26,505 bases of DNA from an uncultured Clostridia bacterium (GTDB lineage Bacteria; Bacillota; Clostridia; Christensenellales; UBA1242): the NCBI GenBank assembly GCA_944384475.1, contig CALWTN010000008.1, forward strand, positions 1 to 26,505, read 5' to 3'. The position numbers were made by a program, and so were the translations under genes. Each line of letters opens with the position of its first letter. Position 1 is the stretch's first letter. The notes under the pieces were generated by a model. It was not told the DNA's origin and did no database searches. It was given only the letters and a program-made list of their open reading frames with translations. Shown in pieces: positions 1-6,937 of the stretch.

Positions 1-201
1 AGTAACGCTTTCTTATATTTTAATAACTCGTTAAGAGAACTTTATCTCCCAAATGTTCAATTCATAGATATATTGTTCTTGAAGCACAACACCACATTAA
101 AAAAACTCTATGCACCGAAACTTAAAACGTATTCAATAACAAATGAATATATACTTAACTTGATTAAAAAAGAAATAAGCAGCGATTCTTTAGAGAGATG
201 A
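1..201 (+). CDS. C-terminal end of a leucine-rich-repeat (BspA-like) protein, partial
   Basis: Frame 1 is open from the window edge to a TGA at 199-201 (66 residues). The peptide carries two repeats of the form LxELYLPNV and LKKLYAPKL, the spacing expected of BspA-type leucine-rich repeats, which are usually surface or secreted proteins. It ends in a charged tail (KKEISSDSLER). Only the C-terminus is present, so signal peptide, total length and ligand are unknown. The stop codon lies inside a terminator hairpin, which supports this reading frame and end. The family call rests on two repeats only. Confidence 0.6.
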   Translation, partial: SNAFLYFNNSLRELYLPNVQFIDILFLKHNTTLKKLYAPKLKTYSITNEYILNLIKKEISSDSLER

Positions 202-216
202 AAATCTCTCTTTTTT
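192..216 (+). terminator. Intrinsic terminator overlapping the stop of the LRR gene
   Basis: AGAGAGAT (192-199) pairs with ATCTCTCT (204-211) around a GAAA tetraloop, followed by a T run to 216. The TGA stop at 199-201 is inside the hairpin. Confidence 0.85.
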
Positions 217-235
217 AATAAAAAATAAATTTTGT

Positions 236-264
236 TTGACTTGCAAGCAAAAATTGGTTATAAT
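236..264 (+). promoter_or_regulatory. Sigma-A promoter of rny
   Basis: TTGACT (236-241), a 17-base spacer and TATAAT (259-264) match the housekeeping consensus. Transcription should begin near 271, giving a leader of about 43 bases. The TTG of the -35 box is in frame with rny and could be mistaken for a start codon. Confidence 0.85.
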
Positions 265-313
265 TTTATTGTGGAAATTTGGTTTCCATAATCTAGTTAA
301 AAGGGGTAAAAGT

Positions 314-1900
314 ATGAGCATAAGCATAATTGGTGCTGTTGCTCCTGCGATTGCCGTTGTAATTGCGTTAGCATGTTTTGCCGTTGGAATTGGCGGTGGA
401 ATAGGTTTGTATAAATTGATTGCAACAAAAAAACTCGGTAAAAGCAAATCGAACGCTGTTCGTATTATCGAAGAGGCATACGCAGAGGCAAAAACCATCA
501 AAAAAGAAGCCTCGTTAGAGGCAAAAGAGGCAAGCCATAAATATCGTGATGAAGTTGAGGCAGAGTTAAAAGAAAGACGAAGCGAAATTCAAAAAAGCGA
601 AGAAAGGCTTACTGAACGTGAAAAATTTATCGAAACAAAAGAGCTTTCGCTTGATAGAAAAAGCGAGCAGATTGAAGAAGAAAAAAAGAAAATTGACGAT
701 GTTAAAAACAAACTCAATTCAGAAATTGAGCAGCAACAACAAATCAAAGCCGATATGCTTGAACAGCTTGAAAAAATCAGTGGCATGACAAAGCAAGATG
801 CCAAAAACACTTTGATTTCAAGCATGACAGAAGAGGCTAAAAAAGATGCCGGCATTATGATCAAACGCATTGAAGATGAGGCAAAAGAAGAAGGCGACAA
901 AAAGGCACGTAACATTGTTGCAGCGGCTATACAAAAATGCGCAACCGATCTTTCAACAGAAATGACAGTTTCAGTTGTCAACCTTCCAACTGATGAAATG
1001 AAGGGCAGGATAATTGGAAGAGAGGGCAGAAATATTCGTGCCATCGAAAGCGCAACAGGCGTTGAACTTATCGTTGACGACACTCCTGAAAGCATAACGG
1101 TTTCGTCATTTGATCCAATCAGGCGTGAGATTGCAAGGCTTAGCCTTGAAAAACTGATTGTAGATGGCAGAATTCATCCAACCAGAATTGAAGAAATCGT
1201 TGAAAAAATGACCAAAGAAGTTGACAAGGCCATCAAAGAAGCAGGCGAGCATGCTTGCGAAGAGGTTGGCATCTACAACTTGCATCCAGAACTTGTTAAA
1301 ATTTTGGGTAGACTTAAATTTAGAACAAGTTATGGGCAAAACTGCTTAAAACACAGCATCGAAACAGCCATCCTTGCAGGGCAGATTGCAACCGAACTTG
1401 GTGCAGATGCCGCAATCGCAAAACGAGGCGGACTGTTGCACGATATCGGCAAGGCGCTTGACCATGAAATTGAGGGAACTCACGTTCAAATTGGCGTTGA
1501 CCTTGCAAATAAATATAAAGAAAACCCTGCCGTTGTTCACTGTATTGAAGCGCATCACTTTAATGTTGAGTTTAAATCGGTTGAAGCGGTTATCGTTCAA
1601 ATTGCAGACGCTATTTCAAGCAGCCGCCCAGGCGCTAGAAGAGAAAGTTTTGAGGCTTACATCAAGCGCTTGCAACAACTTGAAGAGATTTCAAACTCGT
1701 TTAAAGGCGTTGATAAAGCTTTTGCTGTTCAAGCGGGCAGAGAAGTGAGAATCATCGTTAAACCAGAAGAGATTTCAGATAATGACGCAATGTTCCTTGC
1801 AAAAGATATTGCCAAGAAAATTGAAGACGAAATGCAGTATCCGGGACAAATTAAAGTCAACGTGATAAGAGAAAGCAGATTTTCTGAAACTGCAAAATAG
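314..1900 (+). CDS. rny: Ribonuclease Y
   Basis: RNase Y is the membrane-anchored endoribonuclease that starts mRNA turnover in most Firmicutes. The 528-residue protein has the family layout and usual length: an N-terminal membrane segment (about residues 6-35), a long charged coiled coil (about 45-215), a KH RNA-binding domain with GRIIGREGRN at 231-240, and an HD metal-dependent domain with the catalytic His376-Asp377 pair in LLHDIGKALDHE. The ATG at 314 is chosen because AAAGGGG-like Shine-Dalgarno sequence precedes it and the protein then starts directly with the membrane segment. The frame stays open back to a TTG at 236, but that codon is the -35 box. The gene has its own promoter and a strong terminator, so it is probably monocistronic. 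Confidence 0.97.
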   Translation: MSISIIGAVAPAIAVVIALACFAVGIGGGIGLYKLIATKKLGKSKSNAVRIIEEAYAEAKTIKKEASLEAKEASHKYRDEVEAELKERRSEIQKSEERLTEREKFIETKELSLDRKSEQIEEEKKKIDDVKNKLNSEIEQQQQIKADMLEQLEKISGMTKQDAKNTLISSMTEEAKKDAGIMIKRIEDEAKEEGDKKARNIVAAAIQKCATDLSTEMTVSVVNLPTDEMKGRIIGREGRNIRAIESATGVELIVDDTPESITVSSFDPIRREIARLSLEKLIVDGRIHPTRIEEIVEKMTKEVDKAIKEAGEHACEEVGIYNLHPELVKILGRLKFRTSYGQNCLKHSIETAILAGQIATELGADAAIAKRGGLLHDIGKALDHEIEGTHVQIGVDLANKYKENPAVVHCIEAHHFNVEFKSVEAVIVQIADAISSSRPGARRESFEAYIKRLQQLEEISNSFKGVDKAFAVQAGREVRIIVKPEEISDNDAMFLAKDIAKKIEDEMQYPGQIKVNVIRESRFSETAK

Positions 1901-1921
1901 CAAAAGACATAACTCACATAT

Positions 1922-1953
1922 AAAAAGGATTGAAAAAATCAATCCTTTTTTTT
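1922..1953 (+). terminator. Intrinsic terminator of rny
   Basis: A perfect 12-bp stem, AAAAAGGATTGA (1922-1933) with TCAATCCTTTTT (1939-1950), has an A5 loop and runs into further Ts. Confidence 0.9.
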
Positions 1954-2004
1954 GTAATGCATGAAAAAGTTGTCGAATAAACTACTTTGACAGAAGGTGA
2001 GAAT

Positions 2005-2571
2005 ATGTTAGAGAGTTTTGCAAACTTTTTCGCTGATAACATTTGGCTTGCGGTGATTTTAATAGCAATTATTCCAGCACTTGAAGGGCGTGTGGCGATT
2101 CCGTTTGCGCTGGGTGGCGCTTTGCTTGGCGCAAACACATTGCCGTGGCACTGGGCGCTTCTCTGCGCTTTTATTGGCAGCATTATTCCTGCGTTGCCAG
2201 TGATTTTTTTGACTCGAAAAATCAAAAATCGTTTTTTCACAGGCTTTGTTCAAGAAAAATATAATGCAAAAATCGCCAAACTGTCTTTGCAATCTTCAAA
2301 TCTAAAAAAGCTTGTTTGGCTTGCTGCATTTGTTGCCATTCCGCTGCCAATGACGGGAGTTTGGTCGGGCAGTTTGATTGCAGGGCTGACAAAACTTTCG
2401 CCGTGGAAAAGTTTTATCGCAATTTCCATTGGCAGTTTTGTTGCGTGCAGCATAATACTTTTAATCTGCCTGTTTTTTGAAGGCAGCGAACTTATCGTGC
2501 TGTTGGCATCAATAGCGATTTTGGCAATCTTCGTTTTATTTGAAATTATAAGAGCGCTAATAAAAAACTAA
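2005..2571 (+). CDS. Small multidrug export family membrane protein (COG2426 type)
   Basis: The 188-residue, very hydrophobic protein has about five membrane segments. It carries the two patterns I associate with the small multidrug export family (Pfam Sm_multidrug_ex): IPALEGRVAIPFALG near residues 23-37, and AIPLPMTGVWSGSLIAGL in the middle, which probably forms a re-entrant or substrate-facing loop. Despite the family name, drug export is not firmly established for its members, so the substrate is unknown. The ATG at 2005 is preceded by AGAAGGTGAG at good distance; an in-frame TTG at 1987 lies upstream of that site. The gene follows the rny terminator, so it needs its own promoter, which I could not identify. 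It is convergent with the PadR-like gene. Confidence 0.8.
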   Translation: MLESFANFFADNIWLAVILIAIIPALEGRVAIPFALGGALLGANTLPWHWALLCAFIGSIIPALPVIFLTRKIKNRFFTGFVQEKYNAKIAKLSLQSSNLKKLVWLAAFVAIPLPMTGVWSGSLIAGLTKLSPWKSFIAISIGSFVACSIILLICLFFEGSELIVLLASIAILAIFVLFEIIRALIKN

Positions 2572-2611
2572 AAAAAGAAAGAAGCGACTAATTGTATTCA
2601 CTTCGCTTCTT
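2572..2611 (-). terminator. Terminator of the PadR-membrane gene
   Basis: AAGAAGCGA (2579-2587) and TCGCTTCTT (2603-2611) form a 9-bp stem with a 15-base loop. Read on the minus strand it is followed by TTTCTTTTTT. On the plus strand there is no T run, so it mainly serves the minus-strand gene. A second small hairpin (GGTTGG/CCAACC, 2620-2637) lies between it and the gene. Confidence 0.6.
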
Positions 2612-2674
2612 CCTCTAACGGTTGGACACTGCCAACCTATAATTATATTGTTTAGTTTTTAAAAAATTATTCAA

Positions 2675-4288
2675 CTATTTCCAAAAATTTTTAAATGCAT
2701 AAATTTGTGCATAGTATGCTCCAACTGTGGCGCAAGCGCAAACGTAAATTGGAACTAATATCGTTGAAAAGTAGGTTGTCGCTTGGTCAAACGGTGCGCC
2801 ACAAACATAGTTAAGCAAAAATATGATGGCAATCAAACTTGCAAATATACTCCAAACTATCGCAGGATTCCAAATTTGTGACGGCACTTTGCTTACCGTG
2901 GTTTTGTAGTTATAATACTGATAAACTGCATAAACAGCCGCTAAAATAGGGAAGAGATAGTAAACAAAATTTGTTTGGGCACTGGTCAAGCCGCTTAAAC
3001 TGAAAATCATATAAAGCAATGCGCTGCCAACGCCAATCAAACCAAAAACAAACAAGCTTACATAAAATTTAAGTAGGTTGGTGTTGTGTTTAGGGCGCTT
3101 TTCAGGCCTCTCGTAAACCTTAAACTCAACATCCTGTGAAGCATAATATTTCTTTAAATCATCATAGTTTTCAAAATCGCTTTCAACGACAGGCTGTTTT
3201 ACAACTTCTGCCTTTGCATACAATTTTTCAAGCTTTGCTTTAACATCATTGCAAGTAGGATCAACCGCAACATTGCGCTTTGGAGCAGGCAGGCTTCTAT
3301 CATAATTTGTCAGCGAAATGTTCAATCTTGGCGGTTCAATCTTTTTAGGTTTAGGGATGGCTTGCTCAGGCAATCTGTCAGTAATAAACACGCCGTCATC
3401 TTTAATTTCCTCTTTTTTAGGCTCAGCGTTTTGAATTGGCTGATTTAAAGAGGCGTCTTTGAAAGTAAAGGTGCTTTCAACATCTTGATAATGGCCTTGT
3501 CTAGATTGCAACAGGGCAGATTTTAATTGCGTCAAATCTTGCTGTTTTTCTTCTTCGCTTCTCATCGGAGCAGAGGAGAGGGCAAGTTCAATCTGATTGT
3601 CAGAATAAGAACGCTTGTTTTTATTTCTAGAAAAATCCTTTGCAGCGGCATATATTTTGCGATTGTAATCTTCTGCTTCCTGCACATTTGTAGAGTTTAA
3701 TTCAACTTCAACCTTTTCTTCATTCATCTGTTCAACTTCATCATTAACATTATCGTCTACAACTTGAGATAAGCTTTCTTCAACTTGCGAATTTTCTTCT
3801 ATGCTTTCTGTGTTTTCTTCTGCCACAGAGAGAGCAGGTTGTGGGGCAGGCTCGTCTGCAGGCTCGTCATCTGAAAGATTGAAATAGTCTTCATAATCAT
3901 CATCTTGCTGAAACTCTTCATCAGGCAAATCCTGTTCTTCGTCAGCAGGGGATTGTTGTGGCAAAGGTTTAGGCTCTTCAACAGGTTTTTCAACAGGTTT
4001 TACAACACTGATTCCCATAAAATCTTCTTTCAAATGCTCAAGCGCCTCACGTCCTTGTTCGGTAATGCTTGAATAGGAGCATTTTGGCCCTTTTGTGCTT
4101 TCTTTTAAATATGAAGATATGTATTTCAACTCCTTCATACGGTTTATATTTGAATATAAACTTGGAAGTTTAATCTCTCTTCCAAATCTATTTTTAATTT
4201 CTTCAATTAGTTCGAGCCCATACATATCTCTCTCACAAAGGCAGGAGAGAATCATATAAGAAAGTTGACCTTTTGCTAAAACTTCCAT
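2675..4288 (-). CDS. PadR-like winged-helix protein fused to a four-helix membrane domain
   Basis: Residues 1 to about 92 look like a PadR-family winged helix-turn-helix: MEVLAKGQLSYMILSCL, then MYGLELIEEIKNRFGREIKLP, LYSNINRMKELKYI and ITEQGREALEHLKEDF. A long, acidic, low-complexity linker follows (about 95-400, rich in Glu, Gln, Asp and Pro). The last 134 residues form four hydrophobic helices, about 406-431, 440-460, 472-496 and 503-528. Classical PadR proteins are soluble and 110-190 residues long, so this 537-residue fusion is unusual. It would place a DNA-binding head on the inner face of the membrane, possibly as a one-component membrane sensor. Ligand and targets are unknown. ATG 4288 follows AAGAGG, and the promoter is a perfect consensus. 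A palindrome immediately upstream of that promoter is a candidate operator. Confidence 0.75.
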   Translation of the reverse strand: MEVLAKGQLSYMILSCLCERDMYGLELIEEIKNRFGREIKLPSLYSNINRMKELKYISSYLKESTKGPKCSYSSITEQGREALEHLKEDFMGISVVKPVEKPVEEPKPLPQQSPADEEQDLPDEEFQQDDDYEDYFNLSDDEPADEPAPQPALSVAEENTESIEENSQVEESLSQVVDDNVNDEVEQMNEEKVEVELNSTNVQEAEDYNRKIYAAAKDFSRNKNKRSYSDNQIELALSSAPMRSEEEKQQDLTQLKSALLQSRQGHYQDVESTFTFKDASLNQPIQNAEPKKEEIKDDGVFITDRLPEQAIPKPKKIEPPRLNISLTNYDRSLPAPKRNVAVDPTCNDVKAKLEKLYAKAEVVKQPVVESDFENYDDLKKYYASQDVEFKVYERPEKRPKHNTNLLKFYVSLFVFGLIGVGSALLYMIFSLSGLTSAQTNFVYYLFPILAAVYAVYQYYNYKTTVSKVPSQIWNPAIVWSIFASLIAIIFLLNYVCGAPFDQATTYFSTILVPIYVCACATVGAYYAQIYAFKNFWK

Positions 4289-4311
4289 AATAAAAACCTC
4301 TTACTAGTCAA

Positions 4312-4340
4312 ATTATACTTATTTTTTTAAACTATGTCAA
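4312..4340 (-). promoter_or_regulatory. Consensus sigma-A promoter of the PadR-membrane gene
   Basis: On the minus strand TTGACA (4335-4340), a 17-base spacer and TATAAT (4312-4317) match the consensus exactly. The start site should fall near 4305, giving a leader of about 17 bases that contains AAGAGG. Confidence 0.9.
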
Positions 4341-4350
4341 CAAAAATAGG

Positions 4351-4374
4351 GGGTATTATGAAGACATAATACCC
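4351..4374. repeat. Palindrome GGGTATTATG-AAGA-CATAATACCC
   Basis: A perfect 10-bp inverted repeat with a 4-base centre ends 10 bases upstream of the -35 box of the PadR-membrane gene. It contains the ACATAATACCC core, which recurs at 4430-4440. It could be an operator, perhaps for the adjacent PadR-like protein, or a member of a dispersed repeat family. Confidence 0.75.
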
Positions 4375-4388
4375 AATATTAAAACGTC

Positions 4389-4428
4389 CGTATCTATGCG
4401 CAAAAGACAGGTTTTGCGCATAGATACG
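4389..4428. repeat. Perfect 17-bp inverted repeat
   Basis: The arm at 4389-4405 (CGTATCTATGCGCAAAA) is perfectly repeated in inverse at 4412-4428, around GACAGG. It is more GC-rich than the surrounding spacer and is bracketed by 11-bp direct repeats, ACATAATACCC at 4364-4374 and 4430-4440. No T run follows on either strand, so it is not a standard terminator. Confidence 0.85.
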
Positions 4429-4442
4429 CACATAATACCCAT

Positions 4443-4485
4443 AAAAATTAAAATATTATGTTATATTTTCATAACATAATATTTT
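4443..4485 (-). terminator. Terminator of serS and the coupled gene, made of a dispersed palindrome
   Basis: A perfect 15-bp stem (4450-4464 with 4471-4485) surrounds ATTTTC. On the minus strand it is followed by AATTTTTATGGG, enough for weak intrinsic termination. The stem has almost no GC pairs. It shares the TTTCATAACATAATA stretch with the spacer between pheS and pheT. Confidence 0.55.
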
Positions 4486-4498
4486 GTATAAAAATCAA

Positions 4499-5470
4499 TT
4501 AAGTTTGTTCATTTATGTCGTTTAGCGAATTTAAAAATTTTAAAAATGCAATTTGATTTAATTTTGTCGCCTTATCTTCTGCAATAGTTTTATCTGGGTT
4601 TAATATGCTTTTAAAATTGTTGACATCTGTTAAATTCAAATAATTTACAATCTTTATAAACACCTTGTAAATATCTTCGCCTTCAAACAATTCATTCGGC
4701 ACATTATAAAGCAAACTTTCCAAAAATATTTGATTTGGCGCAGAAGAAGATTTTGATGATGTTCTGAAAAGCGTGTTTAAAATTTTTAACATGCTGACAA
4801 AGTTGTAGCCAACTTCTGACATTTTTTGATTAACTAGCTCAATGCGTTTATCAAAGTTAATGCTGTAAAATCCTTTTTTTCTGCTTATTAAAAATTTAAA
4901 ATTGCCAGCACCATCCATTAAGCACGGATAAATAAATATTTGCGTTTTTGGGCCAAATTCATCCCTGCCAATAACTCTTAAACAGTTGCTAAGATTATAA
5001 ACAATGCTTGTGGTGGTCAAATTCTTAACAAACGCTTTTTGCAAATCATCTTTTAACGAATCAAGATTATATTTATTGGTGTCAAAATCATATTGCGGAA
5101 TTGGTTGCTCTGCTTGATCTTTTTTTCTTCTTTTTTTCTTCTTTTTCTTTTTGGAACTGTTCCAAGCAAACACAAGTTGTTCTTTAAATTTTTTCCACCA
5201 ATCGTTGTATTGCAAACAATTTATTTCAATCTGCGGACTGTTAAAACCTAAAAAATAAATATATTCGCTCTCAGCGGTTATTGCACCATTAAAAGTTTCG
5301 TTGACAGGTTGCAAAATGCATTTTTGTATTGAAACAAATGGTATGCTGGCCTGCATATCTTCCACAGCCAAAGATACCAAAGCGTTAACTTTTGTTTCGG
5401 TGTTTTCTGCAAATTCGGAATAATCCGATTGTGCAATCGATTCAATTAAACTACGTGTAATTCCGCGCAT
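4499..5470 (-). CDS. Unrecognised protein coupled to serS, possible degenerate nucleotidyltransferase
   Basis: I do not recognise this 323-residue protein with confidence. It appears soluble: no signal peptide or membrane helix. A basic run of Lys and Arg spans residues 107-117, followed by a new folded segment. From about 150 on, the pattern (ISRKKGFYSINFDKRIEL, then NFVSMLKILNTLFR, then FLESLLYNVPNELFEGEDIY near 249-268) faintly recalls the C-terminal half of OAS/CD-NTase-like nucleotidyltransferases, where a helical region ends in a LIExLLYNVP-like motif. I find no GS motif or Asp pair of the catalytic centre, so it is either inactive or something else. The ATG at 5470 lies 10 bases after the serS stop, and its Shine-Dalgarno GGGAG overlaps that stop (TAGGGAG), so translation is probably coupled. 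The A-rich lysine run (about 5118-5152) is a place for sequencing or slippage errors. Confidence 0.6.
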   Translation of the reverse strand: MRGITRSLIESIAQSDYSEFAENTETKVNALVSLAVEDMQASIPFVSIQKCILQPVNETFNGAITAESEYIYFLGFNSPQIEINCLQYNDWWKKFKEQLVFAWNSSKKKKKKKRRKKDQAEQPIPQYDFDTNKYNLDSLKDDLQKAFVKNLTTTSIVYNLSNCLRVIGRDEFGPKTQIFIYPCLMDGAGNFKFLISRKKGFYSINFDKRIELVNQKMSEVGYNFVSMLKILNTLFRTSSKSSSAPNQIFLESLLYNVPNELFEGEDIYKVFIKIVNYLNLTDVNNFKSILNPDKTIAEDKATKLNQIAFLKFLNSLNDINEQT

Positions 5471-5480
5471 TTTTTTCTCC

Positions 5481-6764
5481 CTATTTTATTTCAATTTTTG
5501 TTTTTCCGCCCATATATGGTCTTAAAACAGGCGGAATATCAACCGAACCATCTTCGTTTAAATGATTTTCAACAAAGGCAATCAGCATTCTTGGTGGAGC
5601 GACAACTGTATTGTTTAAAGTATGCGCAAAAACCATGCCTTTTGAGGTTTTGTATCTTATTCCAAGCCTGCGTGCTTGTGCATCTGTCAAGTTAGAGCAA
5701 GAACCAACTTCAAAATACTTCTTTTGCCTTGGGCTCCAAGCCTCAACATCCAAACTTTTGTATTTTAAATCTGCCAAATCGCCCGTGCAGCAAGCAAGCG
5801 TTCTAACTGGGATTTGCATGGAAACGAAAAATTCAACTGTATAGTTCCAAAGTTTGTTATACCATTCTTCACTTTCTTCTGGCCTGCAAATTACAATCAT
5901 CTCTTGCTTTTCAAATTGATGAATTCTGTAAATTCCACGCTCTTCAATGCCATGTGCGCCTTTTTCCTTTCTAAAACAAGGCGAATAGCTTGTAAGAGTG
6001 ATTGGAAGTTTGTTTTCATCTAATATAGTGTCTGCAAACCTGCCTATCATAGAATGTTCGCTTGTGCCTATTAAATATAGATCTTCGCCCTCTATTTTAT
6101 ACATCATGTTATCCATTTCGCTAAACGACATAACGCCGCTTACCACATCGCCACGGATCATAAAAGGCGGAATAACATACGTAAATCCTTTTTCAATCAT
6201 AAAATCTCTGGCATAAGAAAGAATCGCCGAATGCAATCTTGCCACATCGCCAATCAAATAATAAAAACCTTGACCGCTGGTTTTACGTGCGCTGTCCAAA
6301 TCCAATCCGCCCAGTTTTTCCAAAATTTCTGCATGATAAGGCACGTCAAAATTCTTTTCTTTTGGTTGTAAAAAGGTTTGCAACTGCACATTTTGGCTGT
6401 CATCTTTGCCAATCGGCACATCTTTTGCAACAAAGTTTGGGATAGCATACATAATCTGCTTTATTCTTGCAGAAAGCGATTCCTCTTGCTTTTCAAGTTC
6501 TGCAATTTTTGCGTTTATTGCAACAACTTCTTCTTTAACTTTTTGCGCCTCATCTTTTTGCCCCGACTTCATAAGCATGCCGATTTGAGACGAAAGCGTA
6601 TTTTTTTTCGCCCTAAGTTCATCGCCCTGTTTTTTGCAGTCACGATTTTTCTTATCAAGTTGCACAACTTCATCAACAAGCGGCAGTTTTTCATCTTGAA
6701 ATTTTAACTTAATGTTATCCTTCACAAGTTGTGGGTTTTCTCTTAAAATATTTATGTCAATCAT
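5481..6764 (-). CDS. serS: Seryl-tRNA synthetase
   Basis: This is the cytosolic class II synthetase that charges tRNA-Ser. The 427-residue protein has the N-terminal antiparallel coiled-coil arm (about 25-110) that grips the long variable arm of tRNA-Ser, motif 2 (SPCFRKEKGAHGIEERGIYR) and motif 3 near the C-terminus, ending VLRPYMGG. Motif 3 reads HTLNNTVVAPPRMLIAFVENH rather than the common HTLNGSGLAVGRTLVAxxEN, but the key Arg is kept. ATG 6764 is chosen over an in-frame TTG at 6779, because that TTG is part of the Shine-Dalgarno TTGGAGG. It has its own promoter, no T-box, and is followed at 10 bases by the unrecognised gene. Confidence 0.96.
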   Translation of the reverse strand: MIDINILRENPQLVKDNIKLKFQDEKLPLVDEVVQLDKKNRDCKKQGDELRAKKNTLSSQIGMLMKSGQKDEAQKVKEEVVAINAKIAELEKQEESLSARIKQIMYAIPNFVAKDVPIGKDDSQNVQLQTFLQPKEKNFDVPYHAEILEKLGGLDLDSARKTSGQGFYYLIGDVARLHSAILSYARDFMIEKGFTYVIPPFMIRGDVVSGVMSFSEMDNMMYKIEGEDLYLIGTSEHSMIGRFADTILDENKLPITLTSYSPCFRKEKGAHGIEERGIYRIHQFEKQEMIVICRPEESEEWYNKLWNYTVEFFVSMQIPVRTLACCTGDLADLKYKSLDVEAWSPRQKKYFEVGSCSNLTDAQARRLGIRYKTSKGMVFAHTLNNTVVAPPRMLIAFVENHLNEDGSVDIPPVLRPYMGGKTKIEIK

Positions 6765-6787
6765 TAAAAAAGCCTCCAATTAATTTT

Positions 6788-6816
6788 ATAATAAAACATA
6801 ATGTTAAATAAGTCAA
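6788..6816 (-). promoter_or_regulatory. Sigma-A promoter of serS
   Basis: On the minus strand TTGACT (6811-6816), a 17-base spacer and TATTAT (6788-6793). The leader would be only about 17 bases, leaving no room for a T-box. The spacer contains the small palindrome AACATTATGTT. Confidence 0.8.
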
Positions 6817-6873
6817 ATGATTGCACAAGAAAGTTAGATTAAATTGCGTTTATTGTGTCTATTATGTCATAAA

Positions 6874-6893
6874 TAATACTATATTTAGTATTA
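6874..6893. repeat. Palindrome upstream of the xer promoter
   Basis: TAATACTA (6874-6881) and TAGTATTA (6886-6893) are perfect inverted arms around TATT, ending 10 bases before the xer -35 box. A related sequence TATTATGTCATAA (6860-6872) directly precedes it. It may be an operator or a recombinase binding site; the arms are shorter than the 11-bp arms of a typical dif site. Confidence 0.6.
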
Positions 6894-6903
6894 CAAATTT
6901 GTT

Positions 6904-6931
6904 TTGTAAATTAAAAAATATGGTGTATAAT
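6904..6931 (+). promoter_or_regulatory. Sigma-A promoter of the xer gene
   Basis: TTGTAA (6904-6909), a 16-base spacer and TATAAT (6926-6931). Only six bases separate the -10 box from the ATG at 6938, so transcription should start at or next to the start codon. Confidence 0.7.
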
Positions 6932-6937
6932 CTAACT

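Noticed and set aside
236..313. A TTG at 236 in frame with rny as an upstream start
   Set aside because: It is the -35 box of a strong promoter, so it would not be transcribed; ATG 314 has the ribosome site.
589..1095. A 168-codon open frame opposite rny
   Set aside because: It is the antisense of the coiled-coil coding region, Ser-rich by mirror of Glu/Lys codons, with no family resemblance.
2620..2637. The GGTTGG/CCAACC hairpin as a terminator
   Set aside because: The stem is six base pairs with no T run on either strand.
5117..5155. A frameshift or pseudogene at the lysine run of the serS-coupled gene
   Set aside because: The frame continues with normal composition for 200 residues beyond the run, and ends at a sensible terminator.
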